Shown: positions 8,090 to 16,837, numbered from the stretch's first letter. The stretch is 64,000 bases of DNA from Alkaliphilus metalliredigens QYMF (GCF_000016985.1 NC_009633.1:2337539-2401538), one strand, 5' to 3'. Program-made: numbers and translations. The notes: a model not told the origin generated them from the letters alone.

Positions 8090-8290
8090 TTGTACAAAAG
8101 TTGCGTAGTTAGAGGATTTACAGAGAAGTATAATGTTAGTAAATTAGTATATTTTGATAGTACAGATGATGTAAAAGCTGCAATTACAAGAGAAAAGCAG
8201 ATTAAAGGTTGTACAAGAGGTAAAAAGATTGATTTGATAGAAAGTATAAACCCAGAGTGGGATGATTTATCTGAAATTTTTAATAATTAA
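8090..8290 (+). pseudogene. GIY-YIG (YhbQ/UPF0213-type) C-terminal fragment
   Basis: The residues GFTEKYNVSKLVYF, AITREKQIKG and INPEWDDLSE are the conserved second half of the small UPF0213 GIY-YIG proteins, normally about 80-95 residues. The GIY and YIG strands are absent upstream, where no in-frame match is found, so the 5' part was lost. Confidence 0.8.
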
Positions 8291-8357
8291 GATCCTTCGC
8301 TATGCTCAGGATGACAACCCCTGAGGCCTAGTCATCCTGAGAGAATCGAAGGATCTT
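8289..8357. repeat. 69-bp imperfect palindrome (MITE/REP-like)
   Basis: AAGATCCTTCG and CTCAGGATGAC on the left arm pair with GTCATCCTGAG and CGAAGGATCTT on the right arm, with small internal loops and a central CCTGAGGCC. No run of T follows, which argues against a simple terminator. It looks like a dispersed palindromic repeat. Confidence 0.6.
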
Positions 8358-8461
8358 ATCCAATGAAGAATCTTTCTTTTGGTGCCAGGTATGACAGATC
8401 TTGTTTTTAAGGCGTAACAGATGTATTAGACAGCATAGATAAATATATTAATATCTAAGGG

Positions 8462-8593
8462 ATGGGAGAAACAGCAAAGAGGATATTAAATCCCTATGGT
8501 CAAGAAGGTTGGAGTTACTTTCAATATAGGGATTTCTGCATTATGCTATACTCTTTTAGCAATATCAAGAGAGCCCAGGAGGAGTTGAGATGA
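8462..8593 (+). CDS. Small hypothetical ORF, 43 aa
   Basis: ATG at 8462 directly after AAGGG; the stop TGA at 8591-8593 overlaps the ATG of the next small ORF. Composition is protein-like (GQEGWSYFQYRDF) but I recognise nothing. It may be a gene remnant. Confidence 0.25.
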   Translation: MGETAKRILNPYGQEGWSYFQYRDFCIMLYSFSNIKRAQEELR

Positions 8594-8718
8594 AGGAAAA
8601 AATGACAGATAAGTACAAAGAAAGTATTCGTGATAGACAAGTAACGTTAGTTATAATATCCATAAACATAGTCTTGTTTTTCCCTCTAAATACAATTCCT
8701 AACCTTAACAAAGCTTAA
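8590..8718 (+). CDS. Small hypothetical ORF, 42 aa, one possible membrane helix
   Basis: ATG at 8590 has AGGAGG at 8579-8584 and overlaps the previous stop as ATGA. The product has a basic N-terminus and a hydrophobic stretch VTLVIISINIVLFFPL. It may be the truncated start of a membrane protein. Confidence 0.3.
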   Translation: MKEKMTDKYKESIRDRQVTLVIISINIVLFFPLNTIPNLNKA

Positions 8719-8777
8719 AAAATAAAATGTACACCATCACTCAAACCTTGATTTTCCAGTGTGAGTGATGATATAAT

Positions 8778-8993
8778 ATGTGTGAGCTATGGAAAATATC
8801 ACAACTGAATAATGATAAACATGTACATAAAAGAAGGTTACCGTTACACAAATTCTTCAGTGCAGACATCATCTATCTTCCCCAAGTGGAAGCAGAACTA
8901 CCTGAAGAAGACATTAAAAAGATGAATAGATTGATTGATATGCTTGAGGACAATGATGATGTGCAAGAGGTCCATCACAATTGGAGTATATAG
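8778..8993 (+). pseudogene. YebC/TACO1-family C-terminal fragment
   Basis: From about 8853 the translation reads [15 protein letters not shown] and [18 protein letters not shown], which is the conserved end of YebC-type regulators and translation factors (about 240 residues when whole). The first ~200 residues are missing, and the leading 25 codons here do not belong to the family. Confidence 0.8.
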
Positions 8994-9065
8994 GTGTAAG
9001 AACTGAAATTAAAAGGTATTTTATTCTTTTTTGTGGAAATACTTTACGAAAGGGGAGTGATTAAA

Positions 9066-9305
9066 ATGAAATCTAACTCAAAGATAACTGGATATATTGA
9101 AAAAGATAATCATGATGGGACATTCGAAGTCGGGTTTAGACCTTTTATAAAAGTATTAGAAGGAGATAAATTTGTTGAATTCAAAACAAAAAATTTACCT
9201 GCAATAAATGGTATGAATTATGAGATAGGCGATGAAGTTTATGTAGAACTTGTCAACAAAAGAAGTAGTGACTTTTTCATAAGATGTAAAAAAACAAACG
9301 TATGA
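9066..9305 (+). CDS. Hypothetical protein, 79 aa
   Basis: ATG at 9066 follows AAAGGGGAGTGA. The product is compact and beta-like (GYIEKDNHDGTFEVGF, IGDEVYVELVNKR), with no membrane segment or known motif. A terminator follows within ten bases, so it looks like a complete monocistronic gene, unlike the fragments to its left. Confidence 0.6.
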   Translation: MKSNSKITGYIEKDNHDGTFEVGFRPFIKVLEGDKFVEFKTKNLPAINGMNYEIGDEVYVELVNKRSSDFFIRCKKTNV

Positions 9306-9312
9306 TAAGTTA

Positions 9313-9338
9313 AAGAGTCATTAATTTGACTCTTTTTT
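9313..9338 (+). terminator. Rho-independent terminator
   Basis: AAGAGTCA TTAATT TGACTCTT followed by T run, right after the 79-aa gene. Confidence 0.85.
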
Positions 9339-9353
9339 AATGATTAAAAGCAG

Positions 9354-9403
9354 CCCTAGAGAGCAGACCAACGAGATGGTCTATTTTCTAGGGTGTTTTT
9401 TTT
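9354..9403 (+). terminator. Second stem-loop terminator
   Basis: CCCTAGA and AGACC pair with GGTCT and TCTAGGG, followed by TGTTTTTTTT. Probably a tandem terminator. Confidence 0.75.
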
Positions 9404-9618
9404 GTTCTTGATTACTGATAATCGCATCCTGGGTGAAAGCTTAGGATAAGGATACACTTTTCTTAGGAATATTTTAGACAATTTATATTATATATATAAT
9501 AAGGGCAATGATAAAGCTACCTTGAGTTGGGGACGCAAATAATTGGCAAGGAGGAACGAAGGATAGAAGTACTTGTAAATAGGACAATCTATTAGTTAAA
9601 ACCTATGGGGGTGGAGTA

Positions 9619-10533
9619 ATGAAAAGAAAAAAATTTGGCATGAAATATAATAAAACAAGTAAAGCACAATATCTGTTAGCATTTTTGTTCTGTTTAATAT
9701 TACCTGCAATGGCTATTTTAATTGGTTTACACATTACGGAAAATTTAGTGATGCCCACATTAAATCCGCAACTATTTCAAGGGAGCCTACCGGTAGAAGA
9801 AGGGGTGGGCCAGGAAACTGAAGAGGATCACAATGGTGAAGATGAAGTAGAGGAAGGAAGTATCGGGGCGGATAATGAAATAGAGGGCACAGATGAAACG
9901 CCAAAGGACGATATCCAAACATATTCTACAGAGATTAAAGGTGTATCCATTTACTTGATTCAGGTTGCAAGCATAGGGGATACATCAAATATTGAAGATT
10001 TTGTAGGAGAGTTAAATAATCATAATCTATCTCATTTAATCTATCAAATGGATGACAGTTATAAAGTGTATACTTTAGGATTCGCAGAAAGATCACAGAT
10101 TGAAAATAGATTGCCCTTTGTACGGGAAAAATATCCAGATGCATACATTACTGAGATACGTTTGCCTGATAGAAAAGTAGCCCATGAGGATAAAAATAGT
10201 GAAACGGTGATACAAGACGTCAATCTGCTCACGGAGATATTGAGAAAACAGTCTCAGGAATGGTATAATTTTCTCCAAAAAGAAGGTGAATTGACTTTTT
10301 ATGGAGAATTATTGCAAGAGCAAAGATTGTTATTATCTAAACTAAGTCAGACCATAGAAAATGATTTTTCAGAAAGGATCGTGAATAAAGATGTGTTTGA
10401 AAAGATGATTCACTATCAAAAAAGCAATACAGATAGGTCTTTAGAATCACTGGAGGACATGGATAATGAGTATTTGTTACACAGCATGTATTTAGACAGC
10501 TTATTTAGATTAATTGAAGTAATCAAAGGATAA
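9619..10533 (+). CDS. SPOR-domain membrane protein
   Basis: A 304-residue protein with a basic N-terminus, one membrane helix (YLLAFLFCLILPAMAILIGL, about residues 18-37), a very acidic linker (about 58-95) and a SPOR-like domain (YLIQVASIGDTSNIEDFVGE, about 113-175). SPOR domains bind denuded peptidoglycan at division or engulfment sites. The remaining C-terminus is helical and unidentified. GTG/ATG choice is clear: ATG at 9619 with GGGGGTGG. Probably extracytoplasmic, anchored by the helix; a sporulation role is inference. Confidence 0.75.
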   Translation: MKRKKFGMKYNKTSKAQYLLAFLFCLILPAMAILIGLHITENLVMPTLNPQLFQGSLPVEEGVGQETEEDHNGEDEVEEGSIGADNEIEGTDETPKDDIQTYSTEIKGVSIYLIQVASIGDTSNIEDFVGELNNHNLSHLIYQMDDSYKVYTLGFAERSQIENRLPFVREKYPDAYITEIRLPDRKVAHEDKNSETVIQDVNLLTEILRKQSQEWYNFLQKEGELTFYGELLQEQRLLLSKLSQTIENDFSERIVNKDVFEKMIHYQKSNTDRSLESLEDMDNEYLLHSMYLDSLFRLIEVIKG

Positions 10534-10551
10534 AATTATAGGAGGGATTGC

Positions 10552-10908
10552 ATGAATTTAAGAGAGATCCAAAGATTGCTAGATGCAGAAGTTTTAACGG
10601 GTGAGGAATATCTAGATAGAGAAGTGAAAACCTGCTTTGCTTGCGATCTAATGAGTGATGTGTTGTCCTGCGTAGATGATAAAACATTGCTTTTGACAGG
10701 ACTTACTAATCCTCAAACCATTAGAACCGCAGAAATGATCGATATTGCTGCCATCGTTTTTGTAAGAAATAAAAATCCTGATCAAAAAACAGTTGATTTA
10801 GCTAAAGAAAACGAACTCGTCATCTTAAGAACAAAACACATCATGTATACCAGTAGTGGCATCTTGTATGAAAATGGTTTGGCCAGTGCGAATATTGTGC
10901 ACAAATAG
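10552..10908 (+). CDS. DRTGG-domain protein (hydrogenase-associated type)
   Basis: 118 residues, start ATG 10552 after TAGGAGG. The whole protein is one DRTGG-like domain (LLTGLTNPQTIRTAEMIDI, about residues 45-63; CDLMSDVLSCV near 25). Such stand-alone domains accompany [FeFe]-hydrogenase and related redox genes in Clostridia; the molecular function is not established. First gene of a five-gene block that runs in the same direction up to 13069. Confidence 0.75.
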   Translation: MNLREIQRLLDAEVLTGEEYLDREVKTCFACDLMSDVLSCVDDKTLLLTGLTNPQTIRTAEMIDIAAIVFVRNKNPDQKTVDLAKENELVILRTKHIMYTSSGILYENGLASANIVHK

Positions 10909-10940
10909 GAAAAGTAATCTTATGATGACTTGGAAAAGAG

Positions 10941-11381
10941 GTGAAGGATATTAGATTGGAATATGAAGTGATAAAGGATGATTTTATAAAGGCTGGAGAA
11001 GCATCAAGTAAGATAAAAAAAGTATTGAAACGATTGGGTGTAGATCCTAGTGTGATAAGACGGGTAGCAATTGCCACCTATGAAGCAGAGATGAATATTG
11101 TGATTCATTCCGAAGGAGGGAATATAGAGGTCGTTGTGGACCCTGAAAGAATTCAAGTTATTGCTAAGGATCAGGGGCCTGGAATTGAGGACGTTCATTT
11201 AGCGATGAGGGAAGGATATTCCACAGCACCTCATCGGGTACGGGAGCTTGGATTCGGAGCGGGAATGGGATTGCCAAATATAAAGAGATGTTCCGATGAA
11301 TTTAGCATAGAATCTATTGTAGGATCCTTTACAGAAGTAAAAATCATTATTTATCAGATCAGTAAACAGTCAGCACAGTAA
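10941..11381 (+). CDS. RsbW-like anti-sigma/serine kinase ATPase
   Basis: 146 residues, GHKL ATPase fold: N-box EAEMNIVIHS (about 50-59), G1 DQGPGIED (about 76-83) and G2 GFGAGMGLPNIKR (about 103-115). These small ATPases bind regulatory partners, often phosphorylating an anti-anti-sigma factor; no such partner is seen here, but DRTGG proteins lie on both sides. GTG at 10941 is used; an in-frame TTG at 10956 with better spacing to GAGGTGAAGG is possible. Confidence 0.8.
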   Translation: MKDIRLEYEVIKDDFIKAGEASSKIKKVLKRLGVDPSVIRRVAIATYEAEMNIVIHSEGGNIEVVVDPERIQVIAKDQGPGIEDVHLAMREGYSTAPHRVRELGFGAGMGLPNIKRCSDEFSIESIVGSFTEVKIIIYQISKQSAQ

Positions 11382-11404
11382 CTAAGGAAAGGGAGGGGAA
11401 ATAA

Positions 11405-11749
11405 ATGAATACAGTGGGAGATTTAATCAAGGAATTAGAACTGGAGGTCATGGCGGGAGACCAAGAGGCCATGGACAAAGCTGTTACAGGTGTCTATATT
11501 GGAGATCTTTTAAGCTGGGTAATGTCACGCATTGAGACTGGAAATATATGGGTCACAATCCAAACCCATGTCAATGTAGTGGCTGTTGCCTTGTTAGGGG
11601 AGGCATCATGTATTATTATTCCGGAAGGTGCAGAAATTGAACAGGATACAATCGTAAAGGCTGAAGAAGAAGGGATTCCCCTTTTGAGAAGCAAGCTCAG
11701 TGCCTACGAACTAGCAGTAAGAATGGAAGCGTGCGGAATTAAAAAATGA
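11405..11749 (+). CDS. DRTGG-domain protein, second copy
   Basis: 114 residues, ATG at 11405 with GGGAGGGGA. Related in layout to the protein at 10552: VYIGDLLSWVMSRIETGNIW, then NVVAVALLGEASCIIIPEG and LLRSKLSAYELA. Overlaps the next gene by four bases (ATGA), indicating coupled translation. Confidence 0.75.
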   Translation: MNTVGDLIKELELEVMAGDQEAMDKAVTGVYIGDLLSWVMSRIETGNIWVTIQTHVNVVAVALLGEASCIIIPEGAEIEQDTIVKAEEEGIPLLRSKLSAYELAVRMEACGIKK

Positions 11750-12480
11750 AAATAGCAGTGGATTTGCACATTCACACCGGACTATCTCCTTGTGCAGATA
11801 ATAGCATGACCCCTCACAATATTATTAATATGGCATTGTTAAAGAAACTCAATGCAATTGCCATCACGGATCACAATACCACAGGGAATTTAGAGAACTT
11901 TATGAAAGTAGCAGATCATTATCCCATTATCTGTATTCCGGGAATCGAAATTACCACAAAAGAAGAAGTACACTTAATCGTGTTATTCGAGGGTATTAAT
12001 GATGCAAAACAGTTCCAGAAAATCATTGATGACAAGCTTCCTAAGGTCAAAAACAACAAGCATTTATTTGGCGAACAATTGTTGTATGATGAGGGTGATC
12101 AAGTGATAAAAGAGTATGAATATTTTTTATTAGGGGCACTTCAATTAAGTCTAGAACAAGTCATTGAAAAAGTAAAAGAAATTGGTGGCGTGTGTATCCC
12201 AGCCCATGTGGACCGGCCCAATAACAGTATTTTAAGTAACTTAGGTTTTATTCCGCCTCAGTTAGAGATAAATGCCATAGAATATAGCAAATCATGTGAT
12301 ATCAAAATGTTTAATAGTGTACATAAAAACCTAGAGGGCTATGGTCACATACAGAGCTCCGATGCCCATCGATTAGGCGATATATTAGAACGGGTGTTTT
12401 TTTTAGATGTATTAGACTTGAATACAGCAGGTGTCTTAAATAGTATTAAAAGTGGACAAGGTGCGAAACCTAATAATTAG
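11746..12480 (+). CDS. PHP-domain metal-dependent phosphoesterase
   Basis: 244 residues. PHP metal ligands are visible: DLHIHTGLSPC (about 5-15), AITDHNTT (about 39-46), GIEITT (about 65-70), PAHVDRP (about 150-156) and SSDAHR (about 204-209). Such proteins hydrolyse phosphoesters of nucleotides or small phosphorylated molecules; the substrate is unknown. It overlaps the DRTGG gene by four bases. Confidence 0.85.
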   Translation: MKIAVDLHIHTGLSPCADNSMTPHNIINMALLKKLNAIAITDHNTTGNLENFMKVADHYPIICIPGIEITTKEEVHLIVLFEGINDAKQFQKIIDDKLPKVKNNKHLFGEQLLYDEGDQVIKEYEYFLLGALQLSLEQVIEKVKEIGGVCIPAHVDRPNNSILSNLGFIPPQLEINAIEYSKSCDIKMFNSVHKNLEGYGHIQSSDAHRLGDILERVFFLDVLDLNTAGVLNSIKSGQGAKPNN

Positions 12481-12523
12481 GTCTATAGGAATATGTATTG
12501 GGTTTCATAGAAGGAGGGGGAAC

Positions 12524-13069
12524 GTGAAAGAACTATCATTACATATATTAGATATTGCTCAAAACTCGATTGCGGCTAAAGCAAAAAAAATAGAAATTCA
12601 TATTTGGGAAGATTTGGAAAATAATCAACTTAGAATTAAAATAAGTGACGATGGAAACGGAATGGATGCAAAACTTGCAAAAAGAGCTGTGGATCCCTTT
12701 TGTACATCTAGAAACACCCGTAGAGTAGGAATGGGACTACCGTTACTGAAGCTAGCAGCTAACCAGTGCAATGGAGACTTAGAGCTTCAGTCTCAAAAAG
12801 GGGTAGGGACAACGGTAGAGGTGTGTTTTCAATATGATCATATTGACCGAGTCCCCCTGGGAAATATGGTGGACACAATGCTCATATTAATAGGGAGTGA
12901 TGATCAAATAGATTATATTTATACACACTACTACAAAAATAAAATTTTTTTTTTAGACACTAAAGAAGTAAAAAAACAACTTGGAGATGTACCAATTACA
13001 AATGTTAACGTGGTTACATTTTTGAAAGAATACATAGAAGAAGGGCTAAAGGAACTTGTTAAAATTTAA
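12524..13069 (+). CDS. GHKL-type ATP-binding protein (hydrogenase-associated type)
   Basis: GTG at 12524 follows AAGGAGGGGG at 12511-12520; an upstream in-frame start at 12452 overlaps the PHP gene and is unlikely. 181 residues: N-box LHILDIAQNSI, G1 SDDGNGMD, G2 VGMGLPLLKLAA, then a C-terminal extension of about 65 residues (from about 115) lacking known motifs. No H-box or sensor domain, so it is not a full histidine kinase. Last gene of the five-gene block. Confidence 0.8.
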   Translation: MKELSLHILDIAQNSIAAKAKKIEIHIWEDLENNQLRIKISDDGNGMDAKLAKRAVDPFCTSRNTRRVGMGLPLLKLAANQCNGDLELQSQKGVGTTVEVCFQYDHIDRVPLGNMVDTMLILIGSDDQIDYIYTHYYKNKIFFLDTKEVKKQLGDVPITNVNVVTFLKEYIEEGLKELVKI

Positions 13070-13202
13070 ATTTTATACTACTATGTTAATATGAATAATT
13101 CTTTCCTAATAGTTAATAACGAAATAATAACAGATGGGAAGAAAAAGGTGTTAACTTTTCAAACAATGCTTCTTTTGATGAATAATTAAAATCACTATAG
13201 GG

Positions 13203-13232
13203 AAATTGATGTGTGTGGTATACATCAATTTT
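13203..13232 (+). terminator. Stem-loop, probable end of the regulatory block
   Basis: AAATTGATGT pairs with ACATCAATTT around a short loop, followed by TTC rather than a long T run. It lies in the 284-bp gap before rnfC, which otherwise holds AT-rich sequence where I could not fix a promoter. Confidence 0.5.
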
Positions 13233-13353
13233 CTATAATGTTATTTTGGTTAATAAATTATTCTGATTAATAAAAAGGATTTGATCTTTTTTAGTAGAAG
13301 AAGGATTACTTGAGAAGTTAATCGTCAAAAAATTAGTGAGGGGTGAAATAGAA

Positions 13354-14682
13354 ATGAAGTTTTTAACATTTAAAGGAGGAACTCATCCGCCTACCTATAA
13401 AGAGCCTACAGCAAACTTAAGTGTAGAAAAAGCGATTGACCCAAGTGTCGTAGTAATTCCTATGCAACAGCATATCGGAGCGCCTTGCGAGCCAATTGTA
13501 AAGGTAGGAGATTACGTAAAAGTAGGACAAAAGGTGGGAGAAGCTAAAGGGTTTGTATCAGTTCCGGTACATGCCAGTGTATCTGGAGAAGTGAAGGCAG
13601 TTCAGATGATGCTAAGCGCTTCCGGTACTGAAGTCTTATCAGTTGTGATTGAATCAGATGGGCGAAATGAAATTGATCCCTCAATTAGTCCTAAAGGTGA
13701 TATCGGTTCATTAGATCCAAAAGAAATTATTGAAATTATCAAAGAAGGCGGCATTGTTGGTATGGGTGGGGCTACATTCCCAACACATGTAAAGCTTTCA
13801 CCACCACCGGGCAAGAAGCTTGACACGATTATACTAAATGGTGCTGAATGTGAACCATACTTAACGGCGGATCACAGAATAATGCTTGAAAGTCCCGATG
13901 AAATTGTGTATGGATTAAAAGTAATCATGAAAGCAGTACAAGCAGAAAAAGCTTATATTGGTATCGAAAATAATAAACCTGATGCCATTGAGGCCATGAA
14001 AAAAGCTGTTGCTAACGAAAAGGACATTGAAGTGGTAAGTCTAGAGACCAAGTATCCACAAGGAGCAGAAAAACAATTGATTACAGCCTGTACCCAAAGA
14101 GTTGTGCCTTCAGGTGGATTGCCAATGGATGTGGGCGTATTAGTTAATAATGTGGCAACTGCAGCTCAGATAGCAAAAACAATTAAAACAGGTATGCCAT
14201 TAATTGAGAGAATTACAACGGTATCAGGTAAAGCTATTAAAACACCTAAGAATCTACTCATTAAAGTGGGTACGCCAATGAAAGACATCATTGAGCAATG
14301 CGGTGGATATTCAGAGAAACCTGGAAAAATTATCATGGGTGGTCCAATGATGGGAATGGCTCAGCAAGGTGTCGAGGTTCCGTTAACTAAGGGGTCATCT
14401 GGTGTCTTATTGTTTACTGAACAACAAGCTAAATTTCCAGAGCGAAGCAACTGTATTCGATGTGCAAAATGCGTATCAGTTTGCCCTGTATACCTACAAC
14501 CGCTATTTATTAGTAAATATTCAGAAAATGATGCGATGGATCATGCGGAGAAATATAGAGCGCTAGATTGTATCGAGTGTGGCTCTTGTTCTTATGTATG
14601 TCCTGCTAAAATACCGCTATTACAAAATATAAGAGTGGCCAAGAGAAGTATTGCGGATAAAAAGAGAAAACAAGCGAAATAA
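13354..14682 (+). CDS. rnfC: Rnf complex subunit RnfC
   Basis: 442 residues, peripheral Fe-S/flavin subunit of the ferredoxin:NAD+ oxidoreductase that pumps Na+ or H+. ATG 13354 with GAGGGGTGA is preferred over GTG 13336. Visible blocks: HIGAPCEPIVKVGD (RnfC N-terminal domain), GGIVGMGGATFPTHVKL (nucleotide/FMN-binding Gly-rich loop, about 133-149), NGAECEPY, and two [4Fe-4S] motifs CIRCAKCVSVCP (about 367-378) and CIECGSCSYVCP (about 406-417). First gene of rnfCDGEAB. Confidence 0.96.
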   Translation: MKFLTFKGGTHPPTYKEPTANLSVEKAIDPSVVVIPMQQHIGAPCEPIVKVGDYVKVGQKVGEAKGFVSVPVHASVSGEVKAVQMMLSASGTEVLSVVIESDGRNEIDPSISPKGDIGSLDPKEIIEIIKEGGIVGMGGATFPTHVKLSPPPGKKLDTIILNGAECEPYLTADHRIMLESPDEIVYGLKVIMKAVQAEKAYIGIENNKPDAIEAMKKAVANEKDIEVVSLETKYPQGAEKQLITACTQRVVPSGGLPMDVGVLVNNVATAAQIAKTIKTGMPLIERITTVSGKAIKTPKNLLIKVGTPMKDIIEQCGGYSEKPGKIIMGGPMMGMAQQGVEVPLTKGSSGVLLFTEQQAKFPERSNCIRCAKCVSVCPVYLQPLFISKYSENDAMDHAEKYRALDCIECGSCSYVCPAKIPLLQNIRVAKRSIADKKRKQAK

Positions 14683-14701
14683 TGAACGGGAGGGGAAACG
14701 C

Positions 14702-15655
14702 ATGGAAGAAAGATTAGTAGTCTCATCTTCTCCCCATATTTTAGGAGAAGATACGACATCAAAAATGATGCTTGATGTAATTATTGCATTATTACCAGCG
14801 ACCATCGCTGCTATGTTTTACTTTAGATCAAGTGCTGCATTTATTGTAGCCTTAGCAATCATTACTGCTGTGTTAGCAGAAGCGGTTGTCCAAAAAATTA
14901 GAAAGCAACCAGTGACAATAAAAGATTTGAGTGCTGTTGTCACAGGATTATTACTAGCATTAAATCTACCTGCCTCTGCACCATGGTGGATACCTGTTGT
15001 GGGGTCTGCTTTTGCAATTATTATTGTAAAACAGATTTTTGGTGGGATAGGCCAAAACTTTATGAATCCAGCTTTAGCAGCAAGAATTATGATGACGATT
15101 TCATGGCCTGAACAAATGACTAGATGGGTTGCACCAGGGGTAGACTCTGTTTCAGCTGCCACACCTTTGAGTTTTGTTAAAGATGCCACAGCGGTCCCAG
15201 GAAATGCACCTGAATTGATGGATATGCTCTTTGGTAACATTGCAGGTAGTATGGGAGAAACTTCAGCAATTTTATTAGTATTAGGTGGACTTTATCTGGT
15301 GTATAGAGGTGTCATTTCAATTAAGATACCTGCCATATATATTGGAACTGTGGCGGTAGCCACACTGTTATATAGTGGATTTGATTTTTACTTTATGACT
15401 TATCATTTATTGGGTGGCTCATTAATGATCGGTGCATTCTACATGGCAACTGACTATGCCTCAGGATGTGTGACACCTAAAGGAAGAATGATATTTGCCT
15501 TTGGATGTGGTGTTTTAACCACTGTGATTCGACTGTTCGGTGGATACCCAGAAGGAGTTGGATTCTCGATTTTGATCATGAATTCAATGACACCATTTAT
15601 TGATCGCTTTACAAGTCCTAAAGTATATGGGGAGGTGCAGAGACAAGATGCGTGA
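14702..15655 (+). CDS. rnfD: Rnf complex subunit RnfD
   Basis: 317 residues, integral membrane subunit of the RnfD/NqrB family carrying covalently bound FMN. ATG 14702 follows GGGAGGGGAAA; the longer reading overlapping rnfC is rejected. Hydrophobic helices throughout; the VSAATPLSFVK segment (about 160-170) holds the Thr expected to carry FMN, in the family's S(A)T pattern. Overlaps rnfG by eight bases. Confidence 0.95.
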   Translation: MEERLVVSSSPHILGEDTTSKMMLDVIIALLPATIAAMFYFRSSAAFIVALAIITAVLAEAVVQKIRKQPVTIKDLSAVVTGLLLALNLPASAPWWIPVVGSAFAIIIVKQIFGGIGQNFMNPALAARIMMTISWPEQMTRWVAPGVDSVSAATPLSFVKDATAVPGNAPELMDMLFGNIAGSMGETSAILLVLGGLYLVYRGVISIKIPAIYIGTVAVATLLYSGFDFYFMTYHLLGGSLMIGAFYMATDYASGCVTPKGRMIFAFGCGVLTTVIRLFGGYPEGVGFSILIMNSMTPFIDRFTSPKVYGEVQRQDA

Positions 15656-16181
15656 AATAATTAAATTAGCACTTATTTTGCTTCTCATTACTTCTATTGC
15701 AGCTTTTGTTTTGGGAATTACAAATGATGTAACCAAGGTGATCATTCAAGAAAGAGCCATTGAAGAAATGATGGAATCTATTCAGGCCTTACTGCCTGAA
15801 ACTGAAGAGGTTGAAATGGTAGAAGATGAATCTGTTTTAACTAGAGATAATATAAACTTAGTTTATAGAGCAACAGCTGGTGGGAATGTCGTGGGTTATG
15901 CAATTCAAACTACGCCACAAGGCTATGATGGTTCAGTAGAAGTGCTAGTAGGAATTGCTGCTGAGGGTCAAGTTACAGGGGTGGTAATCGGGGCACATAC
16001 GGAAACACCAGGACTGGGAACTAAGATTCAGGAACCTAACTTCTTGGAACAGTTTGAGGGGCAAGGAACTGAAGGGGAAGTCCAGGTGGATGGGATTTCC
16101 GGAGCGACAGCATCTTCAAATGCAGTTGTTCGTGGTGTGAATAGTGCGGCAACTGTCTTTGAAGAAGAACTAAAAAACTAG
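15648..16181 (+). CDS. rnfG: Rnf complex subunit RnfG, FMN-binding
   Basis: 177 residues, start ATG 15648 with GGGGAGGTG. One N-terminal membrane helix (IIKLALILLLITSIAAFVLG) and an FMN-binding domain ending in DGISGATASSNAV, where the SGAT Thr (about residue 156) carries FMN by phosphoester linkage in the family. The domain faces the outside and passes electrons within the complex. Confidence 0.95.
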   Translation: MREIIKLALILLLITSIAAFVLGITNDVTKVIIQERAIEEMMESIQALLPETEEVEMVEDESVLTRDNINLVYRATAGGNVVGYAIQTTPQGYDGSVEVLVGIAAEGQVTGVVIGAHTETPGLGTKIQEPNFLEQFEGQGTEGEVQVDGISGATASSNAVVRGVNSAATVFEEELKN

Positions 16182-16204
16182 TGGGACTGTGGAGGTGAAT
16201 CAAT

Positions 16205-16834
16205 TTGAATGTAAAAGAAATCGTAAGAAGAGGGATTATTTCGGAGAACCCTATATTTGTTCAGTTTTTAGGAATGTGTCCAGTATTAGCTGTAACAAAT
16301 ACTGCTGAAAATGCATTGGGAATGGGATTGGCAACGACAGCTGTGTTGTTAGGTTCAAATACTGTTATTTCTGCTGTTAAGAATTTCATTCCAAGTAAAA
16401 TACGGATTCCTAGTTATATTGTTATTATTGCAACCTTTGTGACCATGATCGGAATGTTAATGAATGCATATGTGCCTGCATTATTTGCTAGCTTAGGCAT
16501 TTTTATGCCACTAATCGTTGTAAATTGCTTGATATTAGGAAGAGCTGAGTCATTTGCTTCTAAAAACAACACAGGTAAATCAGTGGTAGATGGTGTGAGT
16601 ATGGGGTTAGGGTTTACCCTTTCACTGGTGATTTTAGGAGCTGTAAGAGAACTTTTGGGTGCTGGAACAATATTCAATATGGCCATCATGGCAGAATCAT
16701 ACAAACCAGCTGGGATTATGATTCAACCACCCGGAGCCTTTTTGGCACTAGGATTACTGGTTGCAATGTTTAAAGTGATTGGTAAGATGGTTCAAGCTTC
16801 AAAGGACAAAAAAACAGAAATAAGGGGGGCGTAA
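16205..16834 (+). CDS. rnfE: Rnf complex subunit RnfE
   Basis: 209 residues, TTG start at 16205 after GGAGGTG. Multi-helix membrane subunit of the RnfA/RnfE pair; conserved NPIFVQFLGMCPVLAVT (about 15-31) and the matching VNCLILGRAESF (about 112-123) carry the Cys residues that bind an intramembrane Fe-S cluster with RnfA. Confidence 0.95.
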   Translation: MNVKEIVRRGIISENPIFVQFLGMCPVLAVTNTAENALGMGLATTAVLLGSNTVISAVKNFIPSKIRIPSYIVIIATFVTMIGMLMNAYVPALFASLGIFMPLIVVNCLILGRAESFASKNNTGKSVVDGVSMGLGFTLSLVILGAVRELLGAGTIFNMAIMAESYKPAGIMIQPPGAFLALGLLVAMFKVIGKMVQASKDKKTEIRGA

Positions 16835-16837
16835 TTT

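Noticed and set aside
13230-13300. Possible Rex operator before rnfC (TTGGTTAATAAATTATT)
   Set aside because: Only part of the TTGTTAA-N4-TTAACAA consensus is met; too weak to list.
14620-14805. Minus-strand ORFs inside rnf, min, leuS and other core genes
   Set aside because: All are shadows of strongly supported + strand genes.
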